Below are positions 10,785 through 20,519 of a stretch of DNA of 64,000 nt, piece by piece. The stretch lies in NCBI RefSeq assembly GCF_946190065.1, contig NZ_CAMHZD010000011.1, forward strand, positions 1-64,000. Direction: 5' to 3'. The stretch's first letter is position 1, and the number at the start of each line of letters is the position of its first letter. Made by a program: the position numbers and the translations under genes. The stretch comes from Streptococcus mitis (GTDB lineage: Bacteria; Bacillota; Bacilli; Lactobacillales; Streptococcaceae). Below the pieces are notes generated by a model. That model was not told where the DNA came from, ran no database searches, and saw only the letters and a list, made by a program, of their open reading frames with translations.

Positions 10785-11900
10785 TTAGACATTAAAGCGG
10801 AATTCCATAATATCGCCATCTTGAACAATATATTCTTTTCCTTCTTCACGCAAGCGTCCAGCTTCTTTTACAGCCTTTTCAGATCCGTATTTCACTAGAT
10901 CCTCATATGACATAGTTACTGCACGAATAAATCCTTTTTCAAAGTCTGAGTGGATAATACCAGCTGCTTGAGGAGCCTTCATACCACGTTTAAAGGTCCA
11001 AGCGCGAACTTCTTTTTCACCAGCTGTGAAGTAAGTTCCCAATCCAAGTAAGTGGTAAGCTGCACGAGTCAACTTGTCAACGCCTGACTCTGTCAAACCA
11101 AGTGCTTCAAGAAACTCTTGCTTATCTTCTTCGTCTAACTCAGAAATTTCTTCCTCAGCACGCGCAGAAATAACGACTACTTCAGCATTTTCTGTCGCTG
11201 CGAATTCACGAATTTGTTTAACATAGTCGATAGAGTCAGGTTCTGAAACAACATCCTCATCCACATTGGCAACATAGAGCACTGGTTTAGTCGTCAAAAG
11301 GAAGAGACCTTTGACAACTTTTTGTTCTTCATCTGTAAATTCAATAGTTCGAGCTGATTTTCCATCTTCTAGGACTGGTTTAATCTTTTGAAGAACATTA
11401 AACTCAGCTACTGATTCTTTATCTTTTTGCGTACGTGCCATCTTTTCTACACGCGCATAACGCTTATTAACTGATTCTAAGTCAGCAAGAATCAATTCCA
11501 GGTTAATGGTGTCAATATCCGCCAGTGGATCCACAAAGGCATCTTCACGTCCTTGCTCGCGCATGACATTTTCATCATCAAAAGCACGAACTACGTGAAC
11601 AATCGCATCTACTTCACGGATATTGGCCAAAAATTTATTTCCTAGCCCTTCTCCTTTTGAAGCTCCTTTTACAATCCCTGCGATATCTGTAAATTCAAAT
11701 GTTGTTGGAACTGTCTTTTTAGGAGTAATCATTTCCGTCAATTTTTGGAGGCGTTCATCAGGAACTTCTACCATTCCAACGTTTGGATCAATCGTCGCAA
11801 ATGGGTAATTTGCTGCCTCTGCTCCTGCTTTTGTAATTGCATTAAATAGTGTTGATTTACCAACGTTTGGCAAACCAACGATACCTGCTGTTAAAGCCAT
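10785..11900 (-). CDS. ychF: Redox-regulated ATPase YchF (OLA1-like)
   Basis: This 371-aa Obg-family nucleotidase starts MALTAGIVGLPNVGKSTLFN (P-loop GLPNVGKST), has DIAGIV (G3), a non-canonical G4 that explains the family's ATP preference, and a C-terminal TGS domain (VRAWTFKRGMKAPQAAGIIH). The family binds ribosomes and is implicated in stress responses, without a settled pathway. It is followed by a hairpin and pth. Confidence 0.97.
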   Translation of the reverse strand: MALTAGIVGLPNVGKSTLFNAITKAGAEAANYPFATIDPNVGMVEVPDERLQKLTEMITPKKTVPTTFEFTDIAGIVKGASKGEGLGNKFLANIREVDAIVHVVRAFDDENVMREQGREDAFVDPLADIDTINLELILADLESVNKRYARVEKMARTQKDKESVAEFNVLQKIKPVLEDGKSARTIEFTDEEQKVVKGLFLLTTKPVLYVANVDEDVVSEPDSIDYVKQIREFAATENAEVVVISARAEEEISELDEEDKQEFLEALGLTESGVDKLTRAAYHLLGLGTYFTAGEKEVRAWTFKRGMKAPQAAGIIHSDFEKGFIRAVTMSYEDLVKYGSEKAVKEAGRLREEGKEYIVQDGDIMEFRFNV

Positions 11901-11984
11901 ATTTTCTCATTCTCCGTTTTCATTTCAATCCCTAATATTATAACACAAAAAGGGAAAACTTGCTAACCCTCTAACTGAGGGGTT

Positions 11985-12179
11985 TCAGTCAATAATTTTA
12001 TTCATTTTTCGATCAAAATCATAGCGCCCCATCATGACAACATGGTCACAATTGCTACATTTAATTTTGATGTCTGCCCCAACACGTGTAATTTCCCAAC
12101 GATTTGCTTTTTTACCAGTTGACTTGATTGTACAAGCGTGTGGTTTTTTCATCTCAACAAAATTTCCAACTTGATACAT
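11985..12179 (-). CDS. DUF951-family protein
   Basis: The start at 12179 (MYQVGNFVEMKKPHAC) is preceded by AGGAGAG; the frame upstream of it runs into the dnaN terminator and is unlikely to be coding. The 64-aa protein has a CxxC pair (KCSNCDHVV) after a first cysteine in PHAC and ends in a conserved RYDFDRKMNKII. DUF951 proteins are small, beta-rich and often sit next to dnaN or ychF. Function is unknown; the cysteines suggest metal or nucleic-acid binding. Confidence 0.9.
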   Translation of the reverse strand: MYQVGNFVEMKKPHACTIKSTGKKANRWEITRVGADIKIKCSNCDHVVMMGRYDFDRKMNKIID

Positions 12180-12201
12180 ACTACTCTCCTTTTCTTTTTT
12201 G

Positions 12202-12207
12202 ATTATA
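12202..12207 (-). promoter_or_regulatory. -10 element for the DUF951 gene
   Basis: The minus strand reads TATAAT about 22 bp upstream of the AGGAGAG/ATG start at 12179. No convincing -35 was found at 17 bp, as that region is the dnaN terminator stem. Confidence 0.5.
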
Positions 12208-12211
12208 TCAT

Positions 12212-12240
12212 AAAAGAGGCGAGCTAGGCTCAACCTCTTT
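12212..12240 (-). terminator. Terminator downstream of dnaN
   Basis: On the minus strand AAAGAGG, GAGC, a short loop, GCTC and CCTCTTTT form an interrupted stem ending in T residues, right after the dnaN stop. Confidence 0.8.
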
Positions 12241-12243
12241 CAC

Positions 12244-13380
12244 TTAATTTGTACGAACTGGGGTGATAAGTTGCATGAAGTCCTCTTCAGTATCAGCTGG
12301 CACAAGAGTAAATGGACGAACAGCTGAGATAAAGCTAATGGTCACCTTTTCGCTATTTAAAGCCTTGAGGGAATCAATCAAGTAAGTTGGGTTGAAACTA
12401 ATGGTCAAATCTTCACCAGTAACCTGATCAGTATCGATTTCTTCGTTTACTTTACCAACTTCTGGAGAGTGAACATGGGAGCTAACAACCCCATCTTTAA
12501 TTTCAAGTTTCACAGTACCATTTTGAGTCGCACTTGATAAAAGACGAGCACGTTCCATTGACTGGCGTAAGTTTACCACATCAAAAGTAATAGTAGTGTT
12601 AAAGTCTGTTGGAATCAAACGATCTGTATCAGGATAGTTACCTTCTAACAAACGAGTATAGAAGCTAATATTTTCGCTTCTAAAGAGGATTTGATTGTTG
12701 GCAAAGAAAATCTCTACAGTTTCAATATCGTCTGTAAATACTGCTGAAAATTCGCGTAGAGAACGGCTAGGAATCACGACATCAAAATCATCACTATTTT
12801 TTTCAAGAGTCAATTTTTTCTGGCTTAGACGATGAGAGTCTGTTGCAACTGTTTTTAACTCTTTGTGTTGGCTCAATACAAAATGAACACCTGTTAAAAT
12901 TGGACGACTTTCTTGTGTACTTGCAGCAAAAGCTGTTTCATTGATAATTTTCTTGAGTAATTTTGTTTCAAGAACCAAAGGAGTGCTTGCTGAAATTTCT
13001 TGGATTCGTGGATATTGTTCACTATCTTTTCCTTTTAGGGTAATTTCTGATTTACCGCTGGTTAAAACAATTTGATTTTGTTCAATTTCTTTAAAATCAA
13101 GAGTCACATCAGGTAGACTAGATACAACATTGATGAAGAAAGAAGCTTCAAGAAGGATCGAACCTAAAGAAGTAATTAACAAACCAGCATCTTCATTTTT
13201 TTGAGAAATAAAATTTTCAATTGAAATTTGACCATTTGAACCAATTAAAGTAACACCTTCATTGGTTACGTCAATTTTTACGGTTGATAAAATAGGAATG
13301 GCATTTTTAGAGCTAATAGCTCTCTTAGTAGTATTTAAGGCTTGTAGAAATAAATTTTTATTAATTGAAAAATGAATCAT
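12244..13380 (-). CDS. dnaN: DNA polymerase III beta sliding clamp
   Basis: The 378-aa clamp encircles DNA and tethers polymerase III and other partners. It shows the three-fold repeated clamp architecture, an N-terminal MIHFSINKNLFLQALNTTKRAI and a C-terminal end in FTLVPADTEEDFMQLITPVRTN, which contributes the peptide-binding pocket. It lies 158 bp after dnaA, the usual origin arrangement. DnaA boxes lie in the gap. Confidence 0.98.
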   Translation of the reverse strand: MIHFSINKNLFLQALNTTKRAISSKNAIPILSTVKIDVTNEGVTLIGSNGQISIENFISQKNEDAGLLITSLGSILLEASFFINVVSSLPDVTLDFKEIEQNQIVLTSGKSEITLKGKDSEQYPRIQEISASTPLVLETKLLKKIINETAFAASTQESRPILTGVHFVLSQHKELKTVATDSHRLSQKKLTLEKNSDDFDVVIPSRSLREFSAVFTDDIETVEIFFANNQILFRSENISFYTRLLEGNYPDTDRLIPTDFNTTITFDVVNLRQSMERARLLSSATQNGTVKLEIKDGVVSSHVHSPEVGKVNEEIDTDQVTGEDLTISFNPTYLIDSLKALNSEKVTISFISAVRPFTLVPADTEEDFMQLITPVRTN

Positions 13381-13498
13381 GGATTCTCCTTTATTTATTT
13401 TTAGTATTAGAAGGATAATAGTAATAATAGGGTCTGTGAAATCTGTGGAAAACAGACTTTAAACAAGTCATATCAAGTTTTTTGGCTTGTTTAAAAAA

Positions 13499-13536
13499 TG
13501 TGGATAAAAAAGATAATAAAGTAAAAGTTATCCACA
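13499..13536. other. DnaA boxes between dnaA and dnaN
   Basis: Two perfect 9-mers in opposite orientation occur: TGTGGATAA at 13499-13507 and TTATCCACA at 13528-13536. A degenerate copy (TGTGGAAAA) lies near 13444. They form the dnaA-dnaN half of a bipartite oriC. Confidence 0.85.
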
Positions 13537-13538
13537 AG

Positions 13539-14900
13539 TTATTTAATTTTCTTTTTGATGGATTCAATTTCTAAACGTAAATTATCGTCTTCATCAATCA
13601 AAGATTTAATTTTGGCATGGGCATGTATGACTGTTGTGTGATCTTTTCCACCAAATTCCTTCCCAATTTTTGGAAGACTATTATCTGTTAATTCTCTAGA
13701 TAAATACATGGCTACTTGACGGGCCAAAACAATATTTTGAAGGCGTCTGCTTCCCTTCATTTCTTTGACACTAACACCATAGAAGTTCCCTACTTCAGTT
13801 TGGATTTTATCAATTGGAATGACGAGGATTTGGCTAACATCTTGTTTTCGAGCTCTAATAGCTTCTGCAGCGATATCGATAGTGATATCCTTAATCTTCT
13901 TCACTCTGGCAATTAAAGTGATGTCGTTTATTGCTCCTTCAAGTTCTCGGACGTTTGAATCAAATTGACCAGCTAGGTATTCTAGGGTATCACTTTGGAA
14001 ATGGTAGTCTAAATTCTCTGTTTTGCTTTGTAAAATGGCAATACGTGTCTCAAAGTCAGGTGGTGTGATGTTTTGCGTCAAGCCCCAGCTAAAGCGCGTG
14101 ACAAGTCTTTCTTCAAGGCCCTCTAAGTGTTTAGGGCTACGATCACTAGTCAGAACAATTTGTTTTTGATTGTTATGGAGAACATTGAAAGTATTGAAAA
14201 ATTCTTCCTGAGTTGCAACTTTTTTTCCACTCAGCGATTGAATATCATCAATTAACAAGAGATCGAGGCTACGGTAGGTTTTTTTGAACTTATCCATTTC
14301 ACCCAGTCTCAGATGTTCAAGAAAGTCGTTTATAAAGCTTTCAGCAGGAATGTACTTAACACGCGCATCAGGAATATTTTTCAAAATCTCATTCCCAATT
14401 GCATTGAGTAAGTGAGTCTTACCAAGGCCAGGTCCTCCATAGATAAAAAGAGGATTATAGGTCAAGGCTAAATCTTCAGAAACAGCCAAAGCGGCTGATA
14501 CTGCCCAAACATTCCCATCCCCTTGAATAAAATTATCAAAGGTATATTTTTCTTTTAATCCAGTATCCGAATAAGGAATAGATGCTAACTTTGGACTATA
14601 GTCATAAAGAGTTGAATTTGGAGCTTCTTCAACTTGTGAGACAGTAGTATCTTGAGGTTTGATGAAAATATAGTGGGGAGTTATCTCAGCATCATAAATC
14701 TCAAAACCAGCTACTACAATGATATCTTTTAGTTGTTTTTCCCAGACCATTTCCATTTCAGATCGTGGTAAAAATATAGTGGCAACATTTTCCTCTACCT
14801 TGATGAGTTCAGCTTGAATAGCATAGAAATCATACATGGATCGAGTCAGTCTTTCTTGAGCAAATTCTAATATACGATTCCAAAATTGTTTTTCTTTCAA
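13539..14900 (-). CDS. dnaA: Chromosomal replication initiator DnaA
   Basis: DnaA binds the boxes at oriC and melts DNA for replisome loading. The 453-aa protein has domain I at the N-terminus ([20 protein letters not shown]), a AAA+ domain III with Walker [12 protein letters not shown] and Walker B LLLIDDIQ, and a C-terminal domain IV with the signature [13 protein letters not shown] that reads the DnaA box. Domain II is short, as in streptococci. The flanking box clusters suggest autoregulation. Confidence 0.99.
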   Translation of the reverse strand: MKEKQFWNRILEFAQERLTRSMYDFYAIQAELIKVEENVATIFLPRSEMEMVWEKQLKDIIVVAGFEIYDAEITPHYIFIKPQDTTVSQVEEAPNSTLYDYSPKLASIPYSDTGLKEKYTFDNFIQGDGNVWAVSAALAVSEDLALTYNPLFIYGGPGLGKTHLLNAIGNEILKNIPDARVKYIPAESFINDFLEHLRLGEMDKFKKTYRSLDLLLIDDIQSLSGKKVATQEEFFNTFNVLHNNQKQIVLTSDRSPKHLEGLEERLVTRFSWGLTQNITPPDFETRIAILQSKTENLDYHFQSDTLEYLAGQFDSNVRELEGAINDITLIARVKKIKDITIDIAAEAIRARKQDVSQILVIPIDKIQTEVGNFYGVSVKEMKGSRRLQNIVLARQVAMYLSRELTDNSLPKIGKEFGGKDHTTVIHAHAKIKSLIDEDDNLRLEIESIKKKIK

Positions 14901-14965
14901 TCCTTTCTCCTCCTTTACTATTTAAAAGTTTAATGCTAGATTTATTTTACCATAGATAGCAAGAA

Positions 14966-15081
14966 TTTTCCACAAGCTGTGAAAAATAATCCACAATGTT
15001 ATCAAGTTTTATCCACAGGTTGGGGATAAAATCAGAAACTGTTGATTTATGAAGCTTTTTTTTGAAAAAAATAGTGGATAA
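14966..15081. other. oriC: DnaA box cluster upstream of dnaA
   Basis: Within this AT-rich gap are the perfect box TTATCCACA at 15009-15017 and near-matches TTTTCCACA (14966-14974), TAATCCACA (14987-14995) and AGTGGATAA (15073-15081, reverse). With the boxes at 13499-13536 this is the replication origin. The 212-bp gap between parB and dnaA also holds long A/T runs suitable as an unwinding region. Confidence 0.9.
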
Positions 15082-15094
15082 CCTTGTGAGATAA

Positions 15095-15127
15095 AAAAAT
15101 AAAAGAACAGCCTTATTTCAGGCTGTT
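15095..15127 (-). terminator. Terminator overlapping the parB stop
   Basis: On the minus strand AACAGCC and GGCTGTT form a stem around the parB stop codon, followed by CTTTTATTTTTTT. Confidence 0.8.
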
Positions 15128-15871
15128 GATAATTCTACTGTATTCTTCTTGATTTGAAAAAGAAATAATGATTTTTCCACTGTCTTTTTTAGACAGTTTG
15201 ATTTCTACATCTAATCCGAGTAGTTTTTTTAACTGTTCTTCTTCATTTTGTATGAAATGATTCGTTTTTTGAAGTTTCTTTTGTTTTTTCTCTGTCAGAA
15301 GAGCTTCTAATTTCCTTACAGAAATGTCTTCACATATAATCCGTTGAAAGAAATAGTCTTGTTGTTCCTTATTTAACCCAACTAGAGAACGCGCATGGGC
15401 TTGTGATAGTTGGCCATTTTCTACTTCTGAAAGGATCTGTTCTGGCAAGGACAGCAAGCGAATAGAGTTGCTGATATAAGGACGAGACTTGCCCATTTTA
15501 TCTGCAATTTCAGCATGGGTAAATCCTTTCTCTACAAGAGATTCATAGGCGCGTGCTTCTTCTATTGGATTTAAATTTTCTCTCTGTAAATTTTCAATGA
15601 TAGATTGGATCATCATCTCTTGATCTGAAAGCTGCTTAACAACAGCTGGGATATACCTTAGACCAGCTAAAAGTGAAGCCCGATAGCGTCTCTCTCCTGC
15701 AAGGATTTCATAACCAATCACAGGAGATTGACGAACAATAATCGGTTGAATGACCCCATTTTCTTTGATAGACTGTGCTAGTTCATGTAGTTTTTCTCTA
15801 TCAAATTCTTTTCGAGGTTGATAGGGATTTTTTTGTATATCTGTGATAGAAATTATTTCAAATTTTTCCAT
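15113..15871 (-). CDS. parB: Chromosome partitioning protein ParB (Spo0J)
   Basis: ParB binds parS, spreads along DNA as a CTP-dependent clamp and recruits SMC to the origin. The 252-aa protein has the N-terminal KNPYQPRKEF, the CTPase-associated GERRYRAS box, and a HTH (EIADKMGKSRPYISNSIRLL). Streptococci of this group have ParB without a ParA partner, and no parA is seen next to it. Three parS-like sites lie in this window (3531, 25450, 36653). It follows htrA closely on the same strand. Confidence 0.97.
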   Translation of the reverse strand: MEKFEIISITDIQKNPYQPRKEFDREKLHELAQSIKENGVIQPIIVRQSPVIGYEILAGERRYRASLLAGLRYIPAVVKQLSDQEMMIQSIIENLQRENLNPIEEARAYESLVEKGFTHAEIADKMGKSRPYISNSIRLLSLPEQILSEVENGQLSQAHARSLVGLNKEQQDYFFQRIICEDISVRKLEALLTEKKQKKLQKTNHFIQNEEEQLKKLLGLDVEIKLSKKDSGKIIISFSNQEEYSRIINSLK

Positions 15872-15928
15872 GATTCTACACTAACACATCTTTTCTCTTA
15901 TGTAAAGTTTTCTTTACATAGATGTCAA

Positions 15929-17152
<1,224 letters not shown>

Positions 17153-17156
17153 CTAA

Positions 17157-17173
17157 CTTAATTATAACTTAAA
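17157..17173 (-). promoter_or_regulatory. CiaR-binding direct repeat before htrA
   Basis: The minus strand reads TTTAAG, five bases (TTATA), ATTAAG, matching the CiaR consensus NTTAAG-N5-WTTAAG. It lies about 50 bp upstream of the htrA start. Activation of htrA by CiaRH is established in pneumococcus. Confidence 0.85.
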
Positions 17174-17193
17174 CACAAAAGTTTTTCACAAAG

Positions 17194-17202
17194 TGTGGAT
17201 AA
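17194..17202. other. Isolated perfect DnaA box between htrA and rlmH
   Basis: TGTGGATAA is a perfect 9-mer located about 2.2 kb from the main origin cluster, in the divergent htrA/rlmH promoter region. Another partial copy (TGTGG) follows at 17214. Confidence 0.65.
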
Positions 17203-17282
17203 CTTTTAAAAATCTGTGGTTTTCTAGGTGAAAATTAACCTTTTATTTTGTGAATAAGATGTGAAAAAAATAAAGAATATGT

Positions 17283-17288
17283 TAGAAT
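17283..17288 (+). promoter_or_regulatory. Extended -10 promoter of rlmH
   Basis: TGTTAGAAT is an extended -10 element (TAGAAT at 17283-17288). The ATG of rlmH begins only seven bases after it, so a transcript from here would be nearly or fully leaderless. Confidence 0.6.
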
Positions 17289-17294
17289 AGAGTT

Positions 17295-17774
17295 ATGAAA
17301 ATTAAAGTTGTAACAGTTGGGAAACTGAAAGAAAAGTATTTAAAAGATGGTATCTCAGAGTATTCAAAACGAATTTCTCGATTTGCTAAGCTTGAAATGA
17401 TTGAGCTGGCAGATGAAAAAACACCAGATAGGGCTAGTGAGTTAGAAAATCAAAAGATTTTAGAAATAGAAGGTCAGAGAATTTTATCAAAAGTTGGTGA
17501 CCGTGATTTTGTTATTGTGTTAGCCATTGAGGGGAAAACACTTTCTTCAGAAGAATTTAGTAAGCAGTTAGAAGAAGCTTCTATAAAAGGATTTTCTACT
17601 CTTACATTTATTATTGGAGGGAGTCTGGGATTAGCACAGGATGTAAAAAAGAGAGCCAATCTTTCTGTTAGTTTTGGTCGCTTAACCTTGCCCCATCAGT
17701 TAATGAGACTAGTCCTTGTTGAACAAATCTATCGCGCTTTTACGATTCAGCAGGGATCCCCCTATCATAAATAG
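17295..17774 (+). CDS. rlmH: 23S rRNA pseudouridine-1915 N3-methyltransferase RlmH
   Basis: This SPOUT methyltransferase modifies helix 69 of 23S rRNA using S-adenosylmethionine. The 159-aa protein starts [19 protein letters not shown] and has the knotted SAM site with FIIGGSLGL and the C-terminal [18 protein letters not shown] and GSPYHK motifs. Full length. It is the first plus-strand gene after the origin, followed by tRNA-Arg. Confidence 0.98.
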   Translation: MKIKVVTVGKLKEKYLKDGISEYSKRISRFAKLEMIELADEKTPDRASELENQKILEIEGQRILSKVGDRDFVIVLAIEGKTLSSEEFSKQLEEASIKGFSTLTFIIGGSLGLAQDVKKRANLSVSFGRLTLPHQLMRLVLVEQIYRAFTIQQGSPYHK

Positions 17775-17778
17775 AAAA

Positions 17779-17807
17779 TTGACTTTTAATTGAATTTTTG
17801 GTAGAAT
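17779..17807 (+). promoter_or_regulatory. Promoter of tRNA-Arg
   Basis: TTGACT (17779-17784), a 17-bp spacer and TAGAAT (17802-17807) lie 11 bp before the mature tRNA. Confidence 0.8.
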
Positions 17808-17817
17808 AGTTGTGTTA

Positions 17818-17891
17818 GGTCTCATAGCTCAGCTGGATAGAGCATTCGCCTTCTAAGCGAACGGTCGCAGGTTCGAATCCTGCTGGGATCA
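17818..17891 (+). tRNA. tRNA-Arg (TCT)
   Basis: The 74-nt cloverleaf has acceptor GGTCTCA with TGGGATC, anticodon TCT in CCTTCTAAGC and T-arm GGTTCGAATCC. CCA is not encoded. Confidence 0.96.
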
Positions 17892-17901
17892 ATATAGTAG
17901 C

Positions 17902-17932
17902 AAAGCTGGGAATTTTCCCGGCTTTTTTCTTA
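17902..17932 (+). terminator. Terminator after tRNA-Arg
   Basis: AAAGCTGGGA and TTCCCGGCTTT form a stem with a short loop followed by T residues. Confidence 0.85.
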
Positions 17933-17960
17933 AAAAAGTACACTTGGGGAGAAAAAAATG

Positions 17961-18006
17961 ACAGTTGAGAGAATTTTATCTAAAATGAAATTCCATTTTG
18001 TATAAT
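17961..18006 (+). promoter_or_regulatory. ComE-controlled comC promoter
   Basis: The conserved ComE half-site ACAGTTGAG (17961-17969), a degenerate second half-site about 21 bp on, and the -10 TATAAT (18001-18006) reproduce the known comCDE promoter layout. Phosphorylated ComE activates it, creating the positive feedback of competence. Confidence 0.85.
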
Positions 18007-18056
18007 AGTTTTTGTAAGTTAGCTTACAAGAAAAAAACATTTAAGGAGATTTTATT

Positions 18057-18182
18057 ATGAAAAACACAGTTAAATTGGAACAGTTTGTAGCCTTGAAGGA
18101 AAAAGACTTGCAGGAAATTAAAGGTGGGGAAAGTAGGGTTTCAGACATCCTCCTTAATTTTCTTTTCCGACGAAAAAAATAA
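18057..18182 (+). CDS. comC: Competence-stimulating peptide precursor ComC
   Basis: The 41-aa precursor has a double-glycine leader ([23 protein letters not shown]) that is removed by the ComAB exporter. The predicted 17-aa pheromone is [17 protein letters not shown]. It keeps the acidic first residue, an arginine at position 3 and the basic RRKK tail shared by mitis-group CSPs, but differs from pneumococcal CSP-1 and CSP-2 in the middle. The start follows AAGGAG. It lies 20 bp upstream of comD in the comCDE operon. Confidence 0.95.
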   Translation: MKNTVKLEQFVALKEKDLQEIKGGESRVSDILLNFLFRRKK

Positions 18183-18202
18183 TGAAATAAGGAGAAAGAG
18201 TA

Positions 18203-19528
18203 ATGGATTTACTTGTATTTGGGATAGTTCTTGTTCATTTTTTAATTATTAGTAACAGTTACCATTTAATTTGTAAAGGTCAAATAAAAGCAAAGGAACT
18301 ATACGTTTTTGGTGCTTATACATTACTAACAGCAATAATACTTGATTTTCCCTTCTATCTTCTAAATTTAGATGGGTTAGGGATTGCAACATTTTTATTT
18401 CCTTTGGGCTTATATTCCTATTTTAGATGGATTAAACAATATGAGAGGGCTAGAGGATTATTCCTAAGTTTACTACTATCTCTTTTATATGAGAGCACTC
18501 ATACCTTTCTGTCCGTAACTTTCTCCTCTATAACAGGAGACAATTTTGTTTCACAATATCACGCCCCATTCTTTTTCGTTGTAACGGTGTTGACCTATTT
18601 TGTTGTCTTAAAAATCATTCATTATTTCCATTTGGAACTAGCCTATTTTGACAAGGACTACCTTTATCCTTTCTTGAAAAAAGTATTTTTTGCTTTACTA
18701 CTGCTCCATATTGTATCTTTCGTTTCAGATATGGTAAGTACGATTAAACATTTGAATAGTTTTGGAAGTATTTTGTCATCTATTGTCTTTATCTCTTTAC
18801 TTTTGACCTTCTTTGCAATGAATTCTCATAAAGTGCAAATGGAGAAAGAGATTGCGTTGAAGCAGAAGAAATTTGAACAGAAACATTTACAGAATTATAC
18901 AGATGAAATTGTTGGACTGTATAATGAAATCCGTGGTTTTCGACATGACTATGCTGGGATGCTTGTCAGTATGCAGATGGCAATTGACAGTGGTAATTTA
19001 CAGGAAATTGACAGAGTTTATAATGAAGTTTTGGTCAAAGCAAATCACAAATTGCGTTCAGATAAGTACACTTACTTTGATTTGAACAACATAGAAGATT
19101 CAGCTTTACGAAGTTTGGTTGCTCAGTCAATTGTCTATGCTCGAAATAATGGTGTAGAGTTTACACTGGAAGTAAAAGATACGATTACCAAACTCCCAAT
19201 TGAACTCTTGGATTTGGTTCGTATCATGAGCGTTTTATTGAATAATGCTGTCGAAGGATCGGCTGATAGTTATAAAAAGCAGATGGAAGTAGCAGTTATT
19301 AAGATGGAAACTGAAACAGTTATTGTGATTCAGAATTCATGTAAAATGACGATGACTCCTTCAGGAGATCTATTTGCTTTAGGATTCTCCACTAAGGGAA
19401 GAAATCGGGGAGTTGGATTAAATAATGTGAAAGAACTACTAGATAAGTACAACAATATTATTTTAGAAACAGAGATGGAAGGCAGTACATTTAGACAAAT
19501 TATTAGATTTAAGAGGGAATTTGAATGA
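18203..19528 (+). CDS. comD: Competence histidine kinase ComD
   Basis: ComD is the membrane receptor for the ComC pheromone and phosphorylates ComE. The 441-aa protein has an N-terminal half with six or seven hydrophobic helices forming the peptide sensor, a coiled linker, and a HPK10-type kinase with the phospho-acceptor His in RGFRHDYAGM, and an ATPase region with NNAVEG and GRNRGVGLNNVKEL. The N-terminal sensor normally co-varies with the CSP type. It overlaps comE by 4 nt. Confidence 0.97.
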   Translation: MDLLVFGIVLVHFLIISNSYHLICKGQIKAKELYVFGAYTLLTAIILDFPFYLLNLDGLGIATFLFPLGLYSYFRWIKQYERARGLFLSLLLSLLYESTHTFLSVTFSSITGDNFVSQYHAPFFFVVTVLTYFVVLKIIHYFHLELAYFDKDYLYPFLKKVFFALLLLHIVSFVSDMVSTIKHLNSFGSILSSIVFISLLLTFFAMNSHKVQMEKEIALKQKKFEQKHLQNYTDEIVGLYNEIRGFRHDYAGMLVSMQMAIDSGNLQEIDRVYNEVLVKANHKLRSDKYTYFDLNNIEDSALRSLVAQSIVYARNNGVEFTLEVKDTITKLPIELLDLVRIMSVLLNNAVEGSADSYKKQMEVAVIKMETETVIVIQNSCKMTMTPSGDLFALGFSTKGRNRGVGLNNVKELLDKYNNIILETEMEGSTFRQIIRFKREFE

Positions 19529-20277
19529 AAGTTTTAATTTTAGAGGATGTTATTGAACATCAAGTGAGACTAGAAAGAATATTGGATGAAATTTCGAAAG
19601 AATCGAATATTCCAATATCATACAAGACAACGGGAAAAGTCCGTGAATTTGAAGAATACATTGAAAACGATGAAGTAAATCAGCTTTATTTCCTAGATAT
19701 CGATATTCATGGAATTGAGAAAAAGGGATTTGAGGTTGCTCAGCTCATTCGTCATTACAATCCTTATGCAATTATCGTCTTTATCACCAGTCGATCAGAG
19801 TTTGCAACTCTAACCTATAAATACCAGGTATCAGCCCTAGATTTTGTTGATAAGGATATCAATGATGAGATGTTTAAGAAGAGAATTGAGCAAAATATAT
19901 TCTACACGAAGAGTATGTTACTTGAAAATGAAGATGTTGTAGATTATTTTGATTACAATTACAAGGGAAATGATTTAAAAATTCCTTACCATGATATTTT
20001 GTATATTGAAACGACAGGTGTCTCTCATAAATTGCGCATTATTGGTAAGAATTTTGCCAAAGAATTTTACGGTACCATGACAGATATTCAGGAAAAGGAT
20101 AAACATACCCAACGATTTTATTCTCCTCATAAGTCATTTTTGGTAAATATAGGCAATATTAGAGAAATTGACCGAAAGAATCTAGAAATTGTTTTTTATG
20201 AAGACCATCGTTGTCCTATTTCAAGGTTAAAAATTAGAAAATTGAAAGATATTTTGGAGAAAAAATCTCAAAAGTGA
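19525..20277 (+). CDS. comE: Competence response regulator ComE
   Basis: ComE is a LytTR-class regulator that binds the ACAnTTGAG repeats of comC, comX and other early genes. The 250-aa protein has a receiver domain with the phospho-acceptor Asp in FLDIDIHG and a C-terminal LytTR DNA-binding domain (LYIETTGVSHKLRI to RCPISRLKIRKLKDIL). Its stop codon abuts the promoter of the following tRNA-Glu. Confidence 0.97.
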   Translation: MKVLILEDVIEHQVRLERILDEISKESNIPISYKTTGKVREFEEYIENDEVNQLYFLDIDIHGIEKKGFEVAQLIRHYNPYAIIVFITSRSEFATLTYKYQVSALDFVDKDINDEMFKKRIEQNIFYTKSMLLENEDVVDYFDYNYKGNDLKIPYHDILYIETTGVSHKLRIIGKNFAKEFYGTMTDIQEKDKHTQRFYSPHKSFLVNIGNIREIDRKNLEIVFYEDHRCPISRLKIRKLKDILEKKSQK

Positions 20278-20305
20278 TTGACAATTAGTAAGAAATTGAT
20301 ATAAT
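20278..20305 (+). promoter_or_regulatory. Promoter of the tRNA-Glu/tRNA-Asn pair
   Basis: TTGACA (20278-20283), a 16-bp spacer and TATAAT (20300-20305) directly follow the comE stop codon. Confidence 0.8.
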
Positions 20306-20328
20306 GGTTATATCTGCTACAGATAGAA

Positions 20329-20400
20329 GGTCCGTTGGTCAAGGGGTTAAGACACCGCCTTTTCACGGCGGTAACACGGGTTCGAATCCCGTACGGACTA
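20329..20400 (+). tRNA. tRNA-Glu (TTC)
   Basis: This 72-nt cloverleaf is identical to the minus-strand tRNA at 6-77. The anticodon TTC sits in CCTTTTCACGG. It is co-transcribed with the following tRNA-Asn. Confidence 0.97.
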
Positions 20401-20405
20401 TTTTA

Positions 20406-20479
20406 TCCGCCATAGCTCAGTTGGTAGTAGCGCATGACTGTTAATCATGATGTCGTAGGTTCGAGTCCTACTGGCGGAG
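20406..20479 (+). tRNA. tRNA-Asn (GTT)
   Basis: The 74-nt cloverleaf has acceptor TCCGCCA with TGGCGGA, anticodon GTT in CTGTTAATC and T-arm GGTTCGAGTCC. Confidence 0.96.
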
Positions 20480-20489
20480 TATAGATAAA

Positions 20490-20517
20490 AGGGAACACAA
20501 CTGTGTTCCTCTTTTTA
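20490..20517 (+). terminator. Terminator after tRNA-Asn
   Basis: GGGAACAC, loop AACT, GTGTTCC and a T run form an intrinsic terminator. The hairpin may also serve the convergent TetR-type gene. Confidence 0.85.
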
Positions 20518-20519
20518 TA

